From Hymenobacter terricola (GTDB lineage Bacteria; Bacteroidota; Bacteroidia; Cytophagales; Hymenobacteraceae), in NCBI RefSeq assembly GCF_017921975.2, contig NZ_JAGEMO020000007.1:1-64000 (forward strand): a DNA stretch of 64,000 bases. The letters run 5' to 3'. The translations under genes and the position numbers were made by a program. The notes beneath the pieces are model-generated. The model ran no database searches, was not told the DNA's origin, and worked only from the letters and a program-made list of their open reading frames with translations. This document shows, piece after piece, positions 52,902 to 62,363 of this stretch. How positions within the stretch are numbered: position 1 is the first letter of the stretch; the number at the start of each line of letters is the position of its first letter.

Positions 52902-55007
52902 CTACCGCTTCCCCAGCCGCCACTCCGCCGCCAGCTCGAAATACGGCAGCACCCGGCGCGTCTCCTGGGCCAAATCCTGGGCCGAGTAGCTGCTGCCAAT
53001 GAACGTGCCCGGCCCGGTGGTGTAGGTGTTGTAGGTGCGCATCCACTGCAGCCAGATGCTGGCCGTGAGGTTGAAGCCGGCCGTGGCGCGGCGCTCCACC
53101 GCCACCTCGGGGCCCTGCTGCCGGGTGATGTTGTGCAGGTAAATCAGGCTCGACGTGGTGGCAGGCGAGGCCGCGTCGGGCAGCAGGGCGGCGCGGCCGT
53201 AGTTGCGCTGCTCCAGCAGGCGGTAGCCCAGGCGCAGGCTGGTGCTGCCCTTGGGGCCGGCCCAGCTCTGGCGCGCCCCGGCCGAGAAGTCGTGGGTCAC
53301 GCTCGTATCGAGCGGGCTCTCGCGGAACCGGGCCCAGTCGAGCTGGCCCACGCGGTTTTCGCGGCGCACGTAGTCGGCCAGCAGCAGCAGGCGGGGCCGC
53401 AGCTGGTAGGTCAGGCTCTGGGTTTGTTCCAGCACGCGGCTGGCGCGGTTGCGGGCCTGCTCGGCCGTGAGGTCGCGCACCTGGTAGCTCACCCACAAGT
53501 GGTAGTTCGAGCGGATGCTCCACTTGCCCGGCGCCCAGGTAAAGCCCGGCTCCCAGTGCAGCAGGTGGTCCACGTAGTTCTCGGCGCTCTGGCTGGCCCG
53601 GATAAACACAGTCTGGCGCACCTCGCCGGCCACCCCCAGCGTGGTGCGGAAGGCCCCGGCCCAGCGCCCCGTCCAGGTGAGGCGCAGCAGGTGCTGGGCC
53701 TCGTCGCGGGTTTGCTGGTTGTCCTTGCTGGGGGCATCCACGCGCAGCAGCTGGGCGGTGCCCAGCAGGGCCAGCGCGTGGCGGGGCGTGGGCAGCCAGG
53801 TCAGGTTGCCCTGCCACAGGGTGGTTTGCTCGGTGATGTCCTTCACCTGCTCCCGGGACAGGGCCGTGGCCAGCTTCGCCACGCTCAGAAAGCGGGAGTT
53901 GTCGAGGTAGTAGGCCCGCGTCCGCTCGTGGTAGCTGAAGCTGAGGCTGCTTTGCAGCTTGGGCCGGGCAAAGCGCAGCTCCTGGCGGGTATCCAGCTCG
54001 CGCTGCCGGTAGCCCACGTCCTGCAGGGTATCGGCCCCGGTGCTTTGCCGCCGGTACTTGAAGGCCCGCGTCGGCAGCAGCAGGCTATTGTCCGAGCGCA
54101 GCGTGGCAAACTCGTTGATGCGGTACGTAGCGCCCGCCTGCGCCAGCAGGGTATCGGACTGAATGCGCTGCACCGAGCCCAGCAGGTAGTCTTCGGCGCG
54201 GTTGGTGCGGTAGCCCAGGCGGCCCTGCACCGTGAGCGGCGCGCCCGCCAGAAAGGCCTGCTCGCCGGCCGCCTCGGCCACCAGCCGCTGCATGGTGCGC
54301 GGCCCCAACGCGGCCCGGGTGCCCAGCACGCGCACCGCCAGCGGGGCCGCCGTGGGCCCGTTGAGGTAATAAATGGCCGCCGCGTCGAAGCCGTAGGCGA
54401 AGCCCGCGTCGTTGCGGCCGTTGCGGCGGTCGGTGGCCAGGCCGCCCAGCACCGTCAGGTGCATCTGGGAAAGGGAATCGATGGGGTTGGCCGGCCGCAG
54501 GCGGCGCTGGTAGCCCAGGCGGCCCAGCCACAGGCCGGTGCGGGTGGCATTGGCCCGGCTTTGGTCGTAGTGCAGCTGCTGGCCCAGCTGCCAGTGGTTG
54601 GCCGCGTCCAGGGTGAAGACGTCGGCCACATCGGCCCCGTAGTCTTCCCGCACGAAGGGCGGCGTGCCGCGCGAGTCGTAAATCATGTCGGTGCCCACGC
54701 GGTAGCGCAGCTGCTGGCGCGGCCCCAGCCGCAGGTAGCCCCGCGCCCCGCTGGTTTGCACGAAGGTGCTCACGCCCACCCGCCGGGCCCGGGCCACGAG
54801 CAGCAGCGTGGTATCGGCCCCCGCCGGCCGCAGCCCGCTGAATACCGGCCCAAACGGCGTGGCTCCCACCAGCACCTGCGCCCGCCCGGCCAGCGAGGCC
54901 CCAACCAGGAAAATTAATAAAAGCCCTGCTGCACCCACATGCCGGCCCCGGACGCGGCCCCGCGCCGCGCCCCACCGCCGCCATACCGAAAACCACCAAA
55001 TTATCAC
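52902..55007 (-). CDS. Predicted outer-membrane beta-barrel protein of unknown function
   Basis: A 701-residue protein with a hydrophobic stretch (GAAGLLLIFLVGASLAGRAQ) that acts as signal peptide after a basic lead; the start is GTG at 55007, without a better alternative. The body alternates polar and hydrophobic residues, with many Arg/Leu/Tyr/Gln and aromatic strand ends (YRVGTDMIYDSRG, LTVQGRLGYRTNRAEDYLLGSV, SSLSFSYHERTRAYYLDNSRF, SIRSNYHLWVSYQVRDL, LRLGYRLLEQRNYGRAAL), and ends FELAAEWRLGKR. This is typical for long barrels in Bacteroidota with no named family. It starts 184 bp from the divergent OmpA/PD40 gene. A decayed copy of its last ~40 codons lies past the acyltransferase gene. 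Confidence 0.78.
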   Translation of the reverse strand: MIIWWFSVWRRWGAARGRVRGRHVGAAGLLLIFLVGASLAGRAQVLVGATPFGPVFSGLRPAGADTTLLLVARARRVGVSTFVQTSGARGYLRLGPRQQLRYRVGTDMIYDSRGTPPFVREDYGADVADVFTLDAANHWQLGQQLHYDQSRANATRTGLWLGRLGYQRRLRPANPIDSLSQMHLTVLGGLATDRRNGRNDAGFAYGFDAAAIYYLNGPTAAPLAVRVLGTRAALGPRTMQRLVAEAAGEQAFLAGAPLTVQGRLGYRTNRAEDYLLGSVQRIQSDTLLAQAGATYRINEFATLRSDNSLLLPTRAFKYRRQSTGADTLQDVGYRQRELDTRQELRFARPKLQSSLSFSYHERTRAYYLDNSRFLSVAKLATALSREQVKDITEQTTLWQGNLTWLPTPRHALALLGTAQLLRVDAPSKDNQQTRDEAQHLLRLTWTGRWAGAFRTTLGVAGEVRQTVFIRASQSAENYVDHLLHWEPGFTWAPGKWSIRSNYHLWVSYQVRDLTAEQARNRASRVLEQTQSLTYQLRPRLLLLADYVRRENRVGQLDWARFRESPLDTSVTHDFSAGARQSWAGPKGSTSLRLGYRLLEQRNYGRAALLPDAASPATTSSLIYLHNITRQQGPEVAVERRATAGFNLTASIWLQWMRTYNTYTTGPGTFIGSSYSAQDLAQETRRVLPYFELAAEWRLGKR

Positions 55008-55140
55008 GGGTACACGGCCCGCAAAGTCCTGCTTCGCGGCGCCGCACCGGGAAGGTAATACATAGCCCGGTGAGGCTCCGCAAATAGTTTTTCGTTAGGT
55101 TAGCTGTTGAAAACACAACCGTGGCCCGGTGGCGCTACTG

Positions 55141-55148
55141 TAAATTTG
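55141..55148 (+). promoter_or_regulatory. -7 promoter box for the OmpA/PD40 gene
   Basis: TAAATTTG is a perfect TAnnTTTG match, 43 bases before the start at 55192. No TTG at the right distance for -33 is seen. Confidence 0.6.
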
Positions 55149-55191
55149 CCCGGCCCCGGTCCCCCATTTCTTTTTTTCTACTATCGATACC

Positions 55192-57270
55192 ATGAATAAT
55201 TATCCTATGACCCGCTTACTCGCTGCCGTGCCCCTGGGCCTGGGCCTGCTGGGGGCTGCGCCGGCCCAGGCCCAGCACGTGCAATGGGCAGCCCGCCTGG
55301 TGGCCGTATCATCGCAAAAGTCGGAAGGCAAGGACCCTTTCTCGCCCTCGCAGGTGCTGAGCACGCCCAACGCCCTGCCGCTGGGCCAAATCAGCAACGA
55401 TGCCTGGATACCGCGCAAGGAAGGCCCCAACGAATTTATCGAGGTGCGCTTTGCCCGCTCGGTGCCGGCCCAGCAGGTTACCATCGTCGAGAACTTCAAC
55501 CCCGGCTCCATCACCAAAGTCGAGCTGGTGGATACCAAGGGCGTGCACCACGAGGTGTACGCCAACCCCAACCCCGGCCCCCTGCCCGAGGCCTACCGCA
55601 CCCTCGAAGTGAAGTTCCCGGCCGCCGAGTACCGCACCCTGGGCGTGAAAATATACATGAACACCGCCAAGGTGGAAGGCGTGAACCAGATTGACGCCAT
55701 CGGCATCGCCGACGTGGTGTCGACCATGGTGAAGCAGGCTTTCACGGAAGAGAAAGGCCCCGACGCCGTGAAATCGACCCAGTTCGACTCCTCGCTGGTG
55801 AACCTGGGCCCGAACGTGAACACCCGCTACGTGGAAACCCACCCGGTGATTTCGCCCAACGGCCGCACGCTGTACTTCGCCCGCGAAAGCAACCCCGAGA
55901 ACGTGGGCGGCGGCCGCGACCCGCAGGACGTCTTCGCCTCGGCCCTGGTGAGCGGCAAAAACAAGACCTGGGGCCCGGCCAAAAACGTGGGCGGCCCCGT
56001 GAACACCCCCGACGACCCCAACGGCATCGCCTCGGTATCAGCCAACGGCCAGAGCGCCATTCTCATCAACATCTACAACCGCGACGGCACCATGGACCCG
56101 CTCGGGTGCAGCCTCACCAAGCACACCCGCATGGGCTGGACGCAGCCGGTGCCGCAGGTCATCAAGGACTTTGTGAACCTGGACAAGGAGCACGTCGACT
56201 TCTTCCTGGCCACCTCGGGCAAGGCCCTGCTCATGGCCGTGGACCGGCCCGACGGCATTGGTGGGCAGGACATTTTCGTGAGCTTCCCGGTGCCCGAAAC
56301 CACCAATACCTGGACCAAGCCCAAGAACCTGGGCCGCAACGTGAACACCGAGAAATCGGACTTCGCCCCCTTCCTCGCGGCCGACGAAAAAACCCTGTAC
56401 TTCGCCAGCGAAGGCCGCGGCGGCTATGGCAAGTCCGACATATTCTACACCAAGCGCCTCGACGATACCTGGACCAACTGGAGCCCGCCCCGCAACCTGG
56501 GTCCGGTGGTCAACTCGCCCGATTTCGACGCCTACTACACCATTTCGGCCGCCGGCCAGGATGCTTACCTGGTGTCGTCGCGCAACGGCACGGATGGCTC
56601 CAAGGACATTTTCCGCATCTCCCTGGCCCCCGCCTTCCAGCCCGAAGTGGTGACGCTGGTGACCGGCCGCGTGCTCGACGTGAACACCCACAAGCCCATC
56701 CGGGCCATCATTCACTACGAAAACCTGCTCACGGGCGAGGAAATCGGCGTCACCGAAACCGACCCCGTGGATGGCTCCTACACCATCGTGCTGCCCAGCG
56801 GCGTGCAGTACGGCTACCGCGCCGAAGCCAAAGGCTACCTCGCCGAAGGCGCCAACCTCGACGTGACGGCCAAGGACAAGTACTCCGAGCAAAAGCAGGA
56901 CCTGTTCCTCGTGCCCTTCAACGTGGGCCAGACCGTGAAGCTAAACAACATCTTCTTTCAGCAGAGCCGGTACTACCTCAACACCAGCTCCTACCCCGAG
57001 TTGCTGCGCCTCATCCGCATCATGAAGGATTACCCCACGGTGGAAATCAAGATTTCGGGCCACACCGACAACCAGGGTGACCCCGCCCTCAACCTCAAGC
57101 TGAGCCAGGACCGGGTGAACGAGGTGAAGAAATACCTCAGCAGCCACGGCATCATCGGCACCCGCATCACCGTGGAAGGCTTTGGCGATACCAAGCCAAT
57201 CGCCAGCAACGACCAGGAAGAAACCCGCGCCAAAAACCGCCGCGTGGAGTTCACGATTACTAAGAAGTAG
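55192..57270 (+). CDS. OmpA-family protein with PD40 propeller repeats (PorE-like)
   Basis: A 692-residue exported protein. After the signal peptide (MTRLLAAVPLGLGLLGAAPAQAQ) there is a discoidin-like beta region (~25-180: ARSVPAQQVTIVENFNPGSITKVELVDTKG), then PD40/WD40-like propeller repeats (~195-500: THPVISPNGRTLYFARESNPEN, FAPFLAADEKTLYFASEGRGGYGKSDIFYTKR, YTISAAGQDAYLVSSRNGTDGSKDIFRI), a regulatory CarboxypepD-like domain (~510-580: VTGRVLDVNTHKPIRAIIHYENL) and an OmpA C-terminal domain (~590-690: ISGHTDNQGDPALNLKLSQDRVNEVKKYL, NRRVEFTI) that binds peptidoglycan. The middle and end have the same order as PorE of the T9SS, but no N-terminal TPR is present, so it may be a PorE-like anchor and not PorE itself. 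It starts at 55192; 55207 is possible. Confidence 0.9.
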   Translation: MNNYPMTRLLAAVPLGLGLLGAAPAQAQHVQWAARLVAVSSQKSEGKDPFSPSQVLSTPNALPLGQISNDAWIPRKEGPNEFIEVRFARSVPAQQVTIVENFNPGSITKVELVDTKGVHHEVYANPNPGPLPEAYRTLEVKFPAAEYRTLGVKIYMNTAKVEGVNQIDAIGIADVVSTMVKQAFTEEKGPDAVKSTQFDSSLVNLGPNVNTRYVETHPVISPNGRTLYFARESNPENVGGGRDPQDVFASALVSGKNKTWGPAKNVGGPVNTPDDPNGIASVSANGQSAILINIYNRDGTMDPLGCSLTKHTRMGWTQPVPQVIKDFVNLDKEHVDFFLATSGKALLMAVDRPDGIGGQDIFVSFPVPETTNTWTKPKNLGRNVNTEKSDFAPFLAADEKTLYFASEGRGGYGKSDIFYTKRLDDTWTNWSPPRNLGPVVNSPDFDAYYTISAAGQDAYLVSSRNGTDGSKDIFRISLAPAFQPEVVTLVTGRVLDVNTHKPIRAIIHYENLLTGEEIGVTETDPVDGSYTIVLPSGVQYGYRAEAKGYLAEGANLDVTAKDKYSEQKQDLFLVPFNVGQTVKLNNIFFQQSRYYLNTSSYPELLRLIRIMKDYPTVEIKISGHTDNQGDPALNLKLSQDRVNEVKKYLSSHGIIGTRITVEGFGDTKPIASNDQEETRAKNRRVEFTITKK

Positions 57271-57290
57271 CCCTTCGTCATCGGCCAGGC

Positions 57291-57360
57291 CGTTTCTTTG
57301 GCCCACCAAAAAGCCCCGGCTCTGAGCAGAGCCGGGGCTTTTTGGTGGGCCAAAGAAACG
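57291..57360. terminator. Perfect 33-bp inverted repeat, bidirectional terminator
   Basis: Arms 57291-57323 and 57328-57360 (CGTTTCTTTGGCCCACCAAA, then AAGCCCCGGCTCT) match exactly, with a GAGC loop. It separates convergent stops at 57270 and 57439. The inner stem with T-run is the terminator; the outer 14 bp are extra and make the structure unusually long. Confidence 0.93.
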
Positions 57361-57438
57361 GGTTTTCAGTGGTTGGCTGCTCGTTGTTAGTCAAGCGGTT
57401 GTCAGTACACTACTTACTAATAACCAACAACTAACCAC

Positions 57439-58914
57439 TTAGTATGCCCGGGCAAAATAGGCGCGGCGAGCGCTCGGCCGGCCGGTCACCATGCACACGC
57501 CCTCTTCGTCGGGCTCGGCCAGGGCCAGGCAGCGCACGGTGGCCTTGGTTTCGTCCTTGATGCGGTCCTCGGTTTCGTTGGTGCCGTCGTAGTGGGCCAG
57601 CACGAAACCGCCCTTGCCGTCGAGCACCTGCTTGAACTCGTCGTAGCTATCTACGCGGGTCATGTGCTGCTCGCGGTAATGCTTGGCCTTCGCGTAGATA
57701 TTGGTTTGAATATCGGTCAGCAGCTGGTCCACGCTGGCCACGATATCGGCCAGGGGCAGGCTCATTTTCTCCTTGGTGTCGCGGCGCACCACTTCCACGG
57801 TGCCGGCATCCAGGTCGCGGGCGCCGATGGCCAGGCGCACGGGCACGCCTTTCAGCTCCCATTCGGCAAATTTGAAGCCGGGGCGCTCGGTGTCGCGGGC
57901 GTCCAGCTTCACCGAAATGCCGCGGGCAATAAGGCCTTGCTGAATGGGCCGAATGCGCTCAATTAGCGCGTCAAGCTCCCCGGTTTTGTAGATGGGCACG
58001 ATAACCACCTGAATCGGCGCCAGCTTGGGCGGCAGCACCAGGCCGTCGTCGTCGGAATGCGCCATCACCAGCGCGCCCATCAGGCGGGTGCTCACGCCCC
58101 AGCTGGTGCCCCACACGTGCTCCCGCACGCCGTCCTTATTGGCAAACTGCACGTCGAACGCCTTGGCGAAGTTCTGGCCCAGAAAGTGGCTGGTGCCGGC
58201 CTGCAGGGCCTTGCCGTCCTGCATCAGCGCCTCGATGCAATAGGTGTCCACGGCCCCGGCAAACCGCTCGTTGGGGGTTTTCACGCCCTTCACCACGGGC
58301 AGGGCCATGTGTTCCTCGGCAAACTCGGCGTATACGTCGAGCATCTGGCGGGTTTCGGACACGGCCTCTTCGGCGGTGGCGTGGGCCGTGTGCCCTTCCT
58401 GCCACAGGAACTCGGCGGTGCGCAGAAACAGGCGGGTGCGCATTTCCCAGCGCACCACGTTGGCCCACTGGTTGATGAGCAGCGGCAGGTCGCGGTAGCT
58501 CTGCACCCAGTTTTTGTAGGTGCTCCAGATAATGGCCTCCGAAGTGGGGCGCACGATAAGCTCTTCTTCCAGTTTGGCGGCGGGGTCCACGCGCAGCTTG
58601 CCGGGGTTGTCCGGGTCGGTCTGGAGGCGGTAGTGCGTCACCACGGCGCACTCTTTGGCAAAGCCTTCGGCATTTTTCTCCTCGGCTTCAAACAGGCTTT
58701 TGGGGACGAAGAGCGGGAAGTAGGCATTTTCGTGGCCGGTGCGCTTGAACATATCATCCAGCTGGCGCTGCATTTTTTCCCAGATGGCGTAGCCATAAGG
58801 TTTAATGACCATGCAGCCGCGCACGGCGGAATTTTCGGCCAGGCCGGCACGCTTCACTAACTCATTGTACCAAAGCGAATAATCTTCTTGGCGGGTGGGC
58901 AACTTTTTGCTCAT
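57439..58914 (-). CDS. proS: Prolyl-tRNA synthetase (short, archaeal/eukaryote-like type)
   Basis: A 491-residue class IIa synthetase. Motif 2 is [33 protein letters not shown], motif 3 is in [31 protein letters not shown]. The anticodon domain ([11 protein letters not shown]...) and the C-terminal zinc-domain-like region ending RRAYFARAY place it in the ProRS type 3 group (without the internal editing domain), the usual form in Bacteroidota. It charges tRNA-Pro. The start at 58914 ([20 protein letters not shown]) is preferred; ATG at 58923 adds three residues. The C-terminal CXXC-like cysteines are sparse here ([21 protein letters not shown]), as in many type 3 members. Confidence 0.97.
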   Translation of the reverse strand: MSKKLPTRQEDYSLWYNELVKRAGLAENSAVRGCMVIKPYGYAIWEKMQRQLDDMFKRTGHENAYFPLFVPKSLFEAEEKNAEGFAKECAVVTHYRLQTDPDNPGKLRVDPAAKLEEELIVRPTSEAIIWSTYKNWVQSYRDLPLLINQWANVVRWEMRTRLFLRTAEFLWQEGHTAHATAEEAVSETRQMLDVYAEFAEEHMALPVVKGVKTPNERFAGAVDTYCIEALMQDGKALQAGTSHFLGQNFAKAFDVQFANKDGVREHVWGTSWGVSTRLMGALVMAHSDDDGLVLPPKLAPIQVVIVPIYKTGELDALIERIRPIQQGLIARGISVKLDARDTERPGFKFAEWELKGVPVRLAIGARDLDAGTVEVVRRDTKEKMSLPLADIVASVDQLLTDIQTNIYAKAKHYREQHMTRVDSYDEFKQVLDGKGGFVLAHYDGTNETEDRIKDETKATVRCLALAEPDEEGVCMVTGRPSARRAYFARAY

Positions 58915-59155
58915 GGGAGGCATCTAAGGGGTAATTGAAAAGGTTTCCAACTCTGGTACAAGATTTGACCTGACCCAGGGGCACCGTTCCGGGGTCAAAT
59001 TACGTTATTAATGCGCGGACCTTAATTACGTGGGTCCTCGGGCTGACCGGCCGCAGGTTGCTTAAACTAGTGCGCGTTATTTGTCTCTTCATTCCGCTTC
59101 CATCGTTTAAGTTGTTACTTTACAGTATGCCCATCCATCCTTACTTTTCTCTGTC

Positions 59156-60622
59156 ATGAAAAACCTGCTCACCGCCTGTTTGCCCGCCTTGGCCCTGTTC
59201 GCGCTGGGCGGCTGCGCGGGTACGTCGGCCCTCACTTCTTCGGAAGACGACGGGGTCTATTACTCTTCTAAAGACCACACCACGGCCATTGTGAGCGCGC
59301 CCGCTGCGCCGGCCACTACCGACGAGGCCGCCAACCCCGATTACAACGGCGGCACGAGTGGCTCGACGGCCCGCCAGGGCACCGGCTCGGACCAGTATTA
59401 CGACAACACGTACACCTACATGCGCGGGGCGCCCAGCTACAGCCCGCCACTTTCGTACTACGCGCCCTACAGCCCCTACACCAGCCTGAGCTATGGCATG
59501 GGTGGGTACGGCGGTGGGGCGTATGGCTTCTCGCCGTACTCCTACGGGGGATTTTACGACCCGTTCTACAGCCCCTTTTATAGCCCATTTGGGTACGGCT
59601 ACGGGTCGGGCCTGAGCATTAGCTTCGGCTTTGGGCGCTCGTTCGGTTATGGTGGCTTCGGCGGCTACGGTGGCTATGGCTACTCGCCGTTTGGGTACGG
59701 CTACGGTTCGCCTTATGGCTACGGCGGCTACGACCCCTTCTATTATGGCAGCTCCTTTTACGGCGGGTATTACGGCCGGGGCGGGTACTATGGCAATAAC
59801 TATTACGGCAGCAACTACGGCAACGGCAACGGTTATTCTGGCGATGGCGGCGGCAACGGCCGCACTTCCGGCCACCGCACCGACCGTGCTTCTGATGGCC
59901 GCTACCTGTCGAATGGCGGTGGGGCGACCACGCCCGGCACCACCACAAGCGCCCCAATCGGTGGCCGTGGGCGGACCAGCGACATGGTGGTTGCGCCCAA
60001 CGCCCCCGGCACTGGTTCGCAGCCCATTTCGAACCCCGAAATGCTAAACCGCGGCGGCCGGACGCGGACTGATGCCGTGACTGCTTCGCCCGATGCCACG
60101 CCGGCCCGCACCGACGGGGGCTTTAACCAGCCCCAGAGCATCGACCGCACCAATCAGCCGCGCTACCGCAACATGGACCAGTTGTCGAATAACGGCCAGC
60201 CGCAAAACGTGAACCCCGGCCAGGGCCAGATAACGCGCGACGACAACCGGGGCCACTGGCGCAACACCGACGCCGCTCCCCAAACCGGGCAGATGCAGCC
60301 CTCGGCTGCACCACAAGGGCAGCAGGAACAGCGCCGTCGGGGCGGCTTCTTTCAAAATGTGTTTTCGCAGCCCAGCGCTCCCACTGGCCAGGCTGCTGAC
60401 CAGTCGCAGCAGCGCCAACGCTCGGTGGACCAGCCGCAACGGTCCTACAGCCAGCCCCAGCCCCAGTCCCAGCCGCAACGCTCGTTTGAGCAGCCCCAGC
60501 AGCGGTCGTACGACCAGCCCCAGCGCTCTTATAGCCAGCCTTCCTATTCGGCCCCATCCTACGGTGGCGGCGGGGGTGGTGGCGGAGGAGGCGGGGGTGG
60601 CGGCCACGGTCGCGGCCACTAA
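59156..60622 (+). CDS. Low-complexity Tyr/Gly/Gln-rich lipoprotein
   Basis: A 488-residue protein with a lipoprotein signal (MKNLLTACLPALALFALGGC, Cys20). Beyond a polar linker it is low-complexity in zones: Tyr/Ser/Pro (~95-140: YYAPYSPYTSLSYGMGGYGG), Tyr/Gly/Phe (~140-235: YGFSPYSYGGFYDPFYSPFY, FGYGYGSPYGYGGYDPFYYG), Asn/Gly/Thr/Arg (~235-370) and Gln/Pro/Ser/Arg (~375-470: QPQRSFEQPQQRSYDQPQRS), ending in ten or more Gly residues then HGRGH. Such composition resembles prion-like or elastomeric sequences. No enzymatic domain is visible. It probably sits on the outside or inside of the outer membrane. It lies 75 bp before the FadL-type gene; co-transcription is likely, with no terminator between them. 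Function unknown. Confidence 0.85.
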   Translation: MKNLLTACLPALALFALGGCAGTSALTSSEDDGVYYSSKDHTTAIVSAPAAPATTDEAANPDYNGGTSGSTARQGTGSDQYYDNTYTYMRGAPSYSPPLSYYAPYSPYTSLSYGMGGYGGGAYGFSPYSYGGFYDPFYSPFYSPFGYGYGSGLSISFGFGRSFGYGGFGGYGGYGYSPFGYGYGSPYGYGGYDPFYYGSSFYGGYYGRGGYYGNNYYGSNYGNGNGYSGDGGGNGRTSGHRTDRASDGRYLSNGGGATTPGTTTSAPIGGRGRTSDMVVAPNAPGTGSQPISNPEMLNRGGRTRTDAVTASPDATPARTDGGFNQPQSIDRTNQPRYRNMDQLSNNGQPQNVNPGQGQITRDDNRGHWRNTDAAPQTGQMQPSAAPQGQQEQRRRGGFFQNVFSQPSAPTGQAADQSQQRQRSVDQPQRSYSQPQPQSQPQRSFEQPQQRSYDQPQRSYSQPSYSAPSYGGGGGGGGGGGGGGHGRGH

Positions 60623-60696
60623 TTCCGAAGCTTTCTTTCTGTAAAAACTTCCCCAAGTGAGCCGGCCCGACGGCCGGCTCCTTTTCTTCCCAACCC

Positions 60697-62274
60697 ATGA
60701 AAAAACGGATTATTTGGCTCAGCCTGGCCCTCGCAGTGGGGCAGGCCAGCCACGCCTTTGCCCAAGACGCCAGCGACGCACTGCGGTATTCGCGCCTGCA
60801 GTTTGGTGGTCCGGCCCGCACGCAGGGCATTGGGGGAGCCAACGTGGCCCTCGGCGCCGACTTCGGCAACCTAACCAGCAACCCGGCCGGCCTGGGCATG
60901 TTCCAGAAGTCGGAAGCGCATATTTCGCCGGGCATTGGCTTGGGGCAGAGCGACTCCCGCATCGACGGCAATTCAGCCGCCTCGCAAAACGAAACCAAAA
61001 ACAGCTTCCATATTGCGAGCCTGGGCCTGGTGCTGGCCACCCGCCGCCCCGACGATGACCAAAGCACCAACTGGCGCGGGGGGGCCTTCGCGCTGGGATT
61101 TAGCCGGCTGGCCGATTTTAATTCGGCCTCGCAGTACCAGGGCTCGCTGAACAACAATCAGTCGTACCTGTCCCGCTTCCAGCCGGCGGCGAATGCGGCC
61201 CGCGACCAGGCTACCTTCAATGACCTGGACAAGCAGGTAAATGACAACTACTACACCTCCAATCTCGGGCTGGCTTACGGGGCTTACCTGGCCAATATCG
61301 TGAGCGCGCGCGGCGGCACGCGGCCCGATTCGGCCGTGGTGCTGCGGCAACAGGGCAGCACGGTGAACCAGGGCGAACGAATCACTAATTCCGGGTCGGT
61401 ATCGCAGTTCGATTTTGGCTATGGGGCTAACTACCGCGACCGGCTGTACATCGGCGGCGCCATCGGCATTGTCAGCTCCAATTACACGCAGATACGCACG
61501 CTGACTGAATCCGATAACGACGTAAACACGCACTTCAACAGCCTGACCAGCGAAACGCAGCTGAAAACCAAAGGCACGGGCTTCAACGCCCGGATCGGGG
61601 TTATCTACCGCTTGCTCGACAATTTGCGGTTGGGGGCTTCCGTGCAGACGCCCACTTTCATGCGCCTCACCGACACCTACAGCGAAAGCCTGACGTCCAA
61701 TTTCAGCGCCCAGGGCACCGACCATGTGCCCAGCGACTTGCCCGTGGGCCAGAACACGACCGTGTCGTTCCCCACGAATGACTATGCTTACACGCTCACC
61801 ACGCCATTTCGCGCCAACGGCGGCGCGGCGCTCACGCTGGGCAAGCACGGCTTTGTGACGGGCGACATTGAGTACGTGGGCTACCAGCAGGCCCGCCTGC
61901 ACAACGATTCGCAGAATGCCAACGGCGACGACTATTCGTTCACCGCTGAAAACAACGACATCCAAACCCGGTACAAGAACACCGTTAACCTGCGCTTTGG
62001 GGCCGAGGGCCGCTTCGATGTGTTCCGGGTGCGACTGGGCTACGCCCGCTACGGTGACCCCTACACGGCCGACACCAACAACGAGCGGGTGCAGAATTTC
62101 TATACCGCCGGTCTGGGCCTGCGCCAGGGCAATTTCTTCCTCGACGTGGCCGGGGTGTACACCGCCATGGACCAGCTCTACACGCCGTACTCGCTGAATA
62201 ATGGCTTGCAGCCGGTCATCAAAGTGAACAATACCCGCTACACCACGAGCGTAACGGCCGGCGTCACGTTCTAA
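60697..62274 (+). CDS. OmpP1/FadL/TodX-family outer-membrane transport protein
   Basis: A 525-residue outer-membrane protein: signal peptide (MKKRIIWLSLALAVGQASHAFAQ), then DALRYSRLQFGGPARTQGIGGANVALGADFGNLTSNPAGLGMFQKSE, the FadL-type N-terminal hatch region, and a barrel that ends with alternating aromatic strands (NNTRYTTSVTAGVTF). The G-A-x-x-A-x-x-D-x-N/S-NPAG motif is the hallmark of the family in Bacteroidota. FadL-type channels import hydrophobic compounds such as long-chain fatty acids or aromatic hydrocarbons, but in Bacteroidota substrates are usually unknown. It follows the low-complexity lipoprotein and ends at a strong terminator. Confidence 0.92.
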   Translation: MKKRIIWLSLALAVGQASHAFAQDASDALRYSRLQFGGPARTQGIGGANVALGADFGNLTSNPAGLGMFQKSEAHISPGIGLGQSDSRIDGNSAASQNETKNSFHIASLGLVLATRRPDDDQSTNWRGGAFALGFSRLADFNSASQYQGSLNNNQSYLSRFQPAANAARDQATFNDLDKQVNDNYYTSNLGLAYGAYLANIVSARGGTRPDSAVVLRQQGSTVNQGERITNSGSVSQFDFGYGANYRDRLYIGGAIGIVSSNYTQIRTLTESDNDVNTHFNSLTSETQLKTKGTGFNARIGVIYRLLDNLRLGASVQTPTFMRLTDTYSESLTSNFSAQGTDHVPSDLPVGQNTTVSFPTNDYAYTLTTPFRANGGAALTLGKHGFVTGDIEYVGYQQARLHNDSQNANGDDYSFTAENNDIQTRYKNTVNLRFGAEGRFDVFRVRLGYARYGDPYTADTNNERVQNFYTAGLGLRQGNFFLDVAGVYTAMDQLYTPYSLNNGLQPVIKVNNTRYTTSVTAGVTF

Positions 62275-62305
62275 GCGAGCGGCCCCACGGTCCTGCTGCA
62301 CTTTC

Positions 62306-62349
62306 ATAGGAAAGGCTGCTCTGAACCAGAGCAGCCTTTCCTATTTTTG
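62306..62349. terminator. Bidirectional terminator after the FadL-type gene
   Basis: ATAGGAAAGGCTGCTCT (62306-62322) pairs perfectly with AGAGCAGCCTTTCCTAT (62328-62344) across five bases, followed by TTTT. The convergent stops are at 62274 and 62364. Confidence 0.92.
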
Positions 62350-62363
62350 ATGCGATAAGCTAC

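Noticed and set aside
52902..55007. Outer-membrane protein as a TonB-dependent receptor
   Set aside because: No plug, TonB box or CarboxypepD-like N-terminal domain is present.
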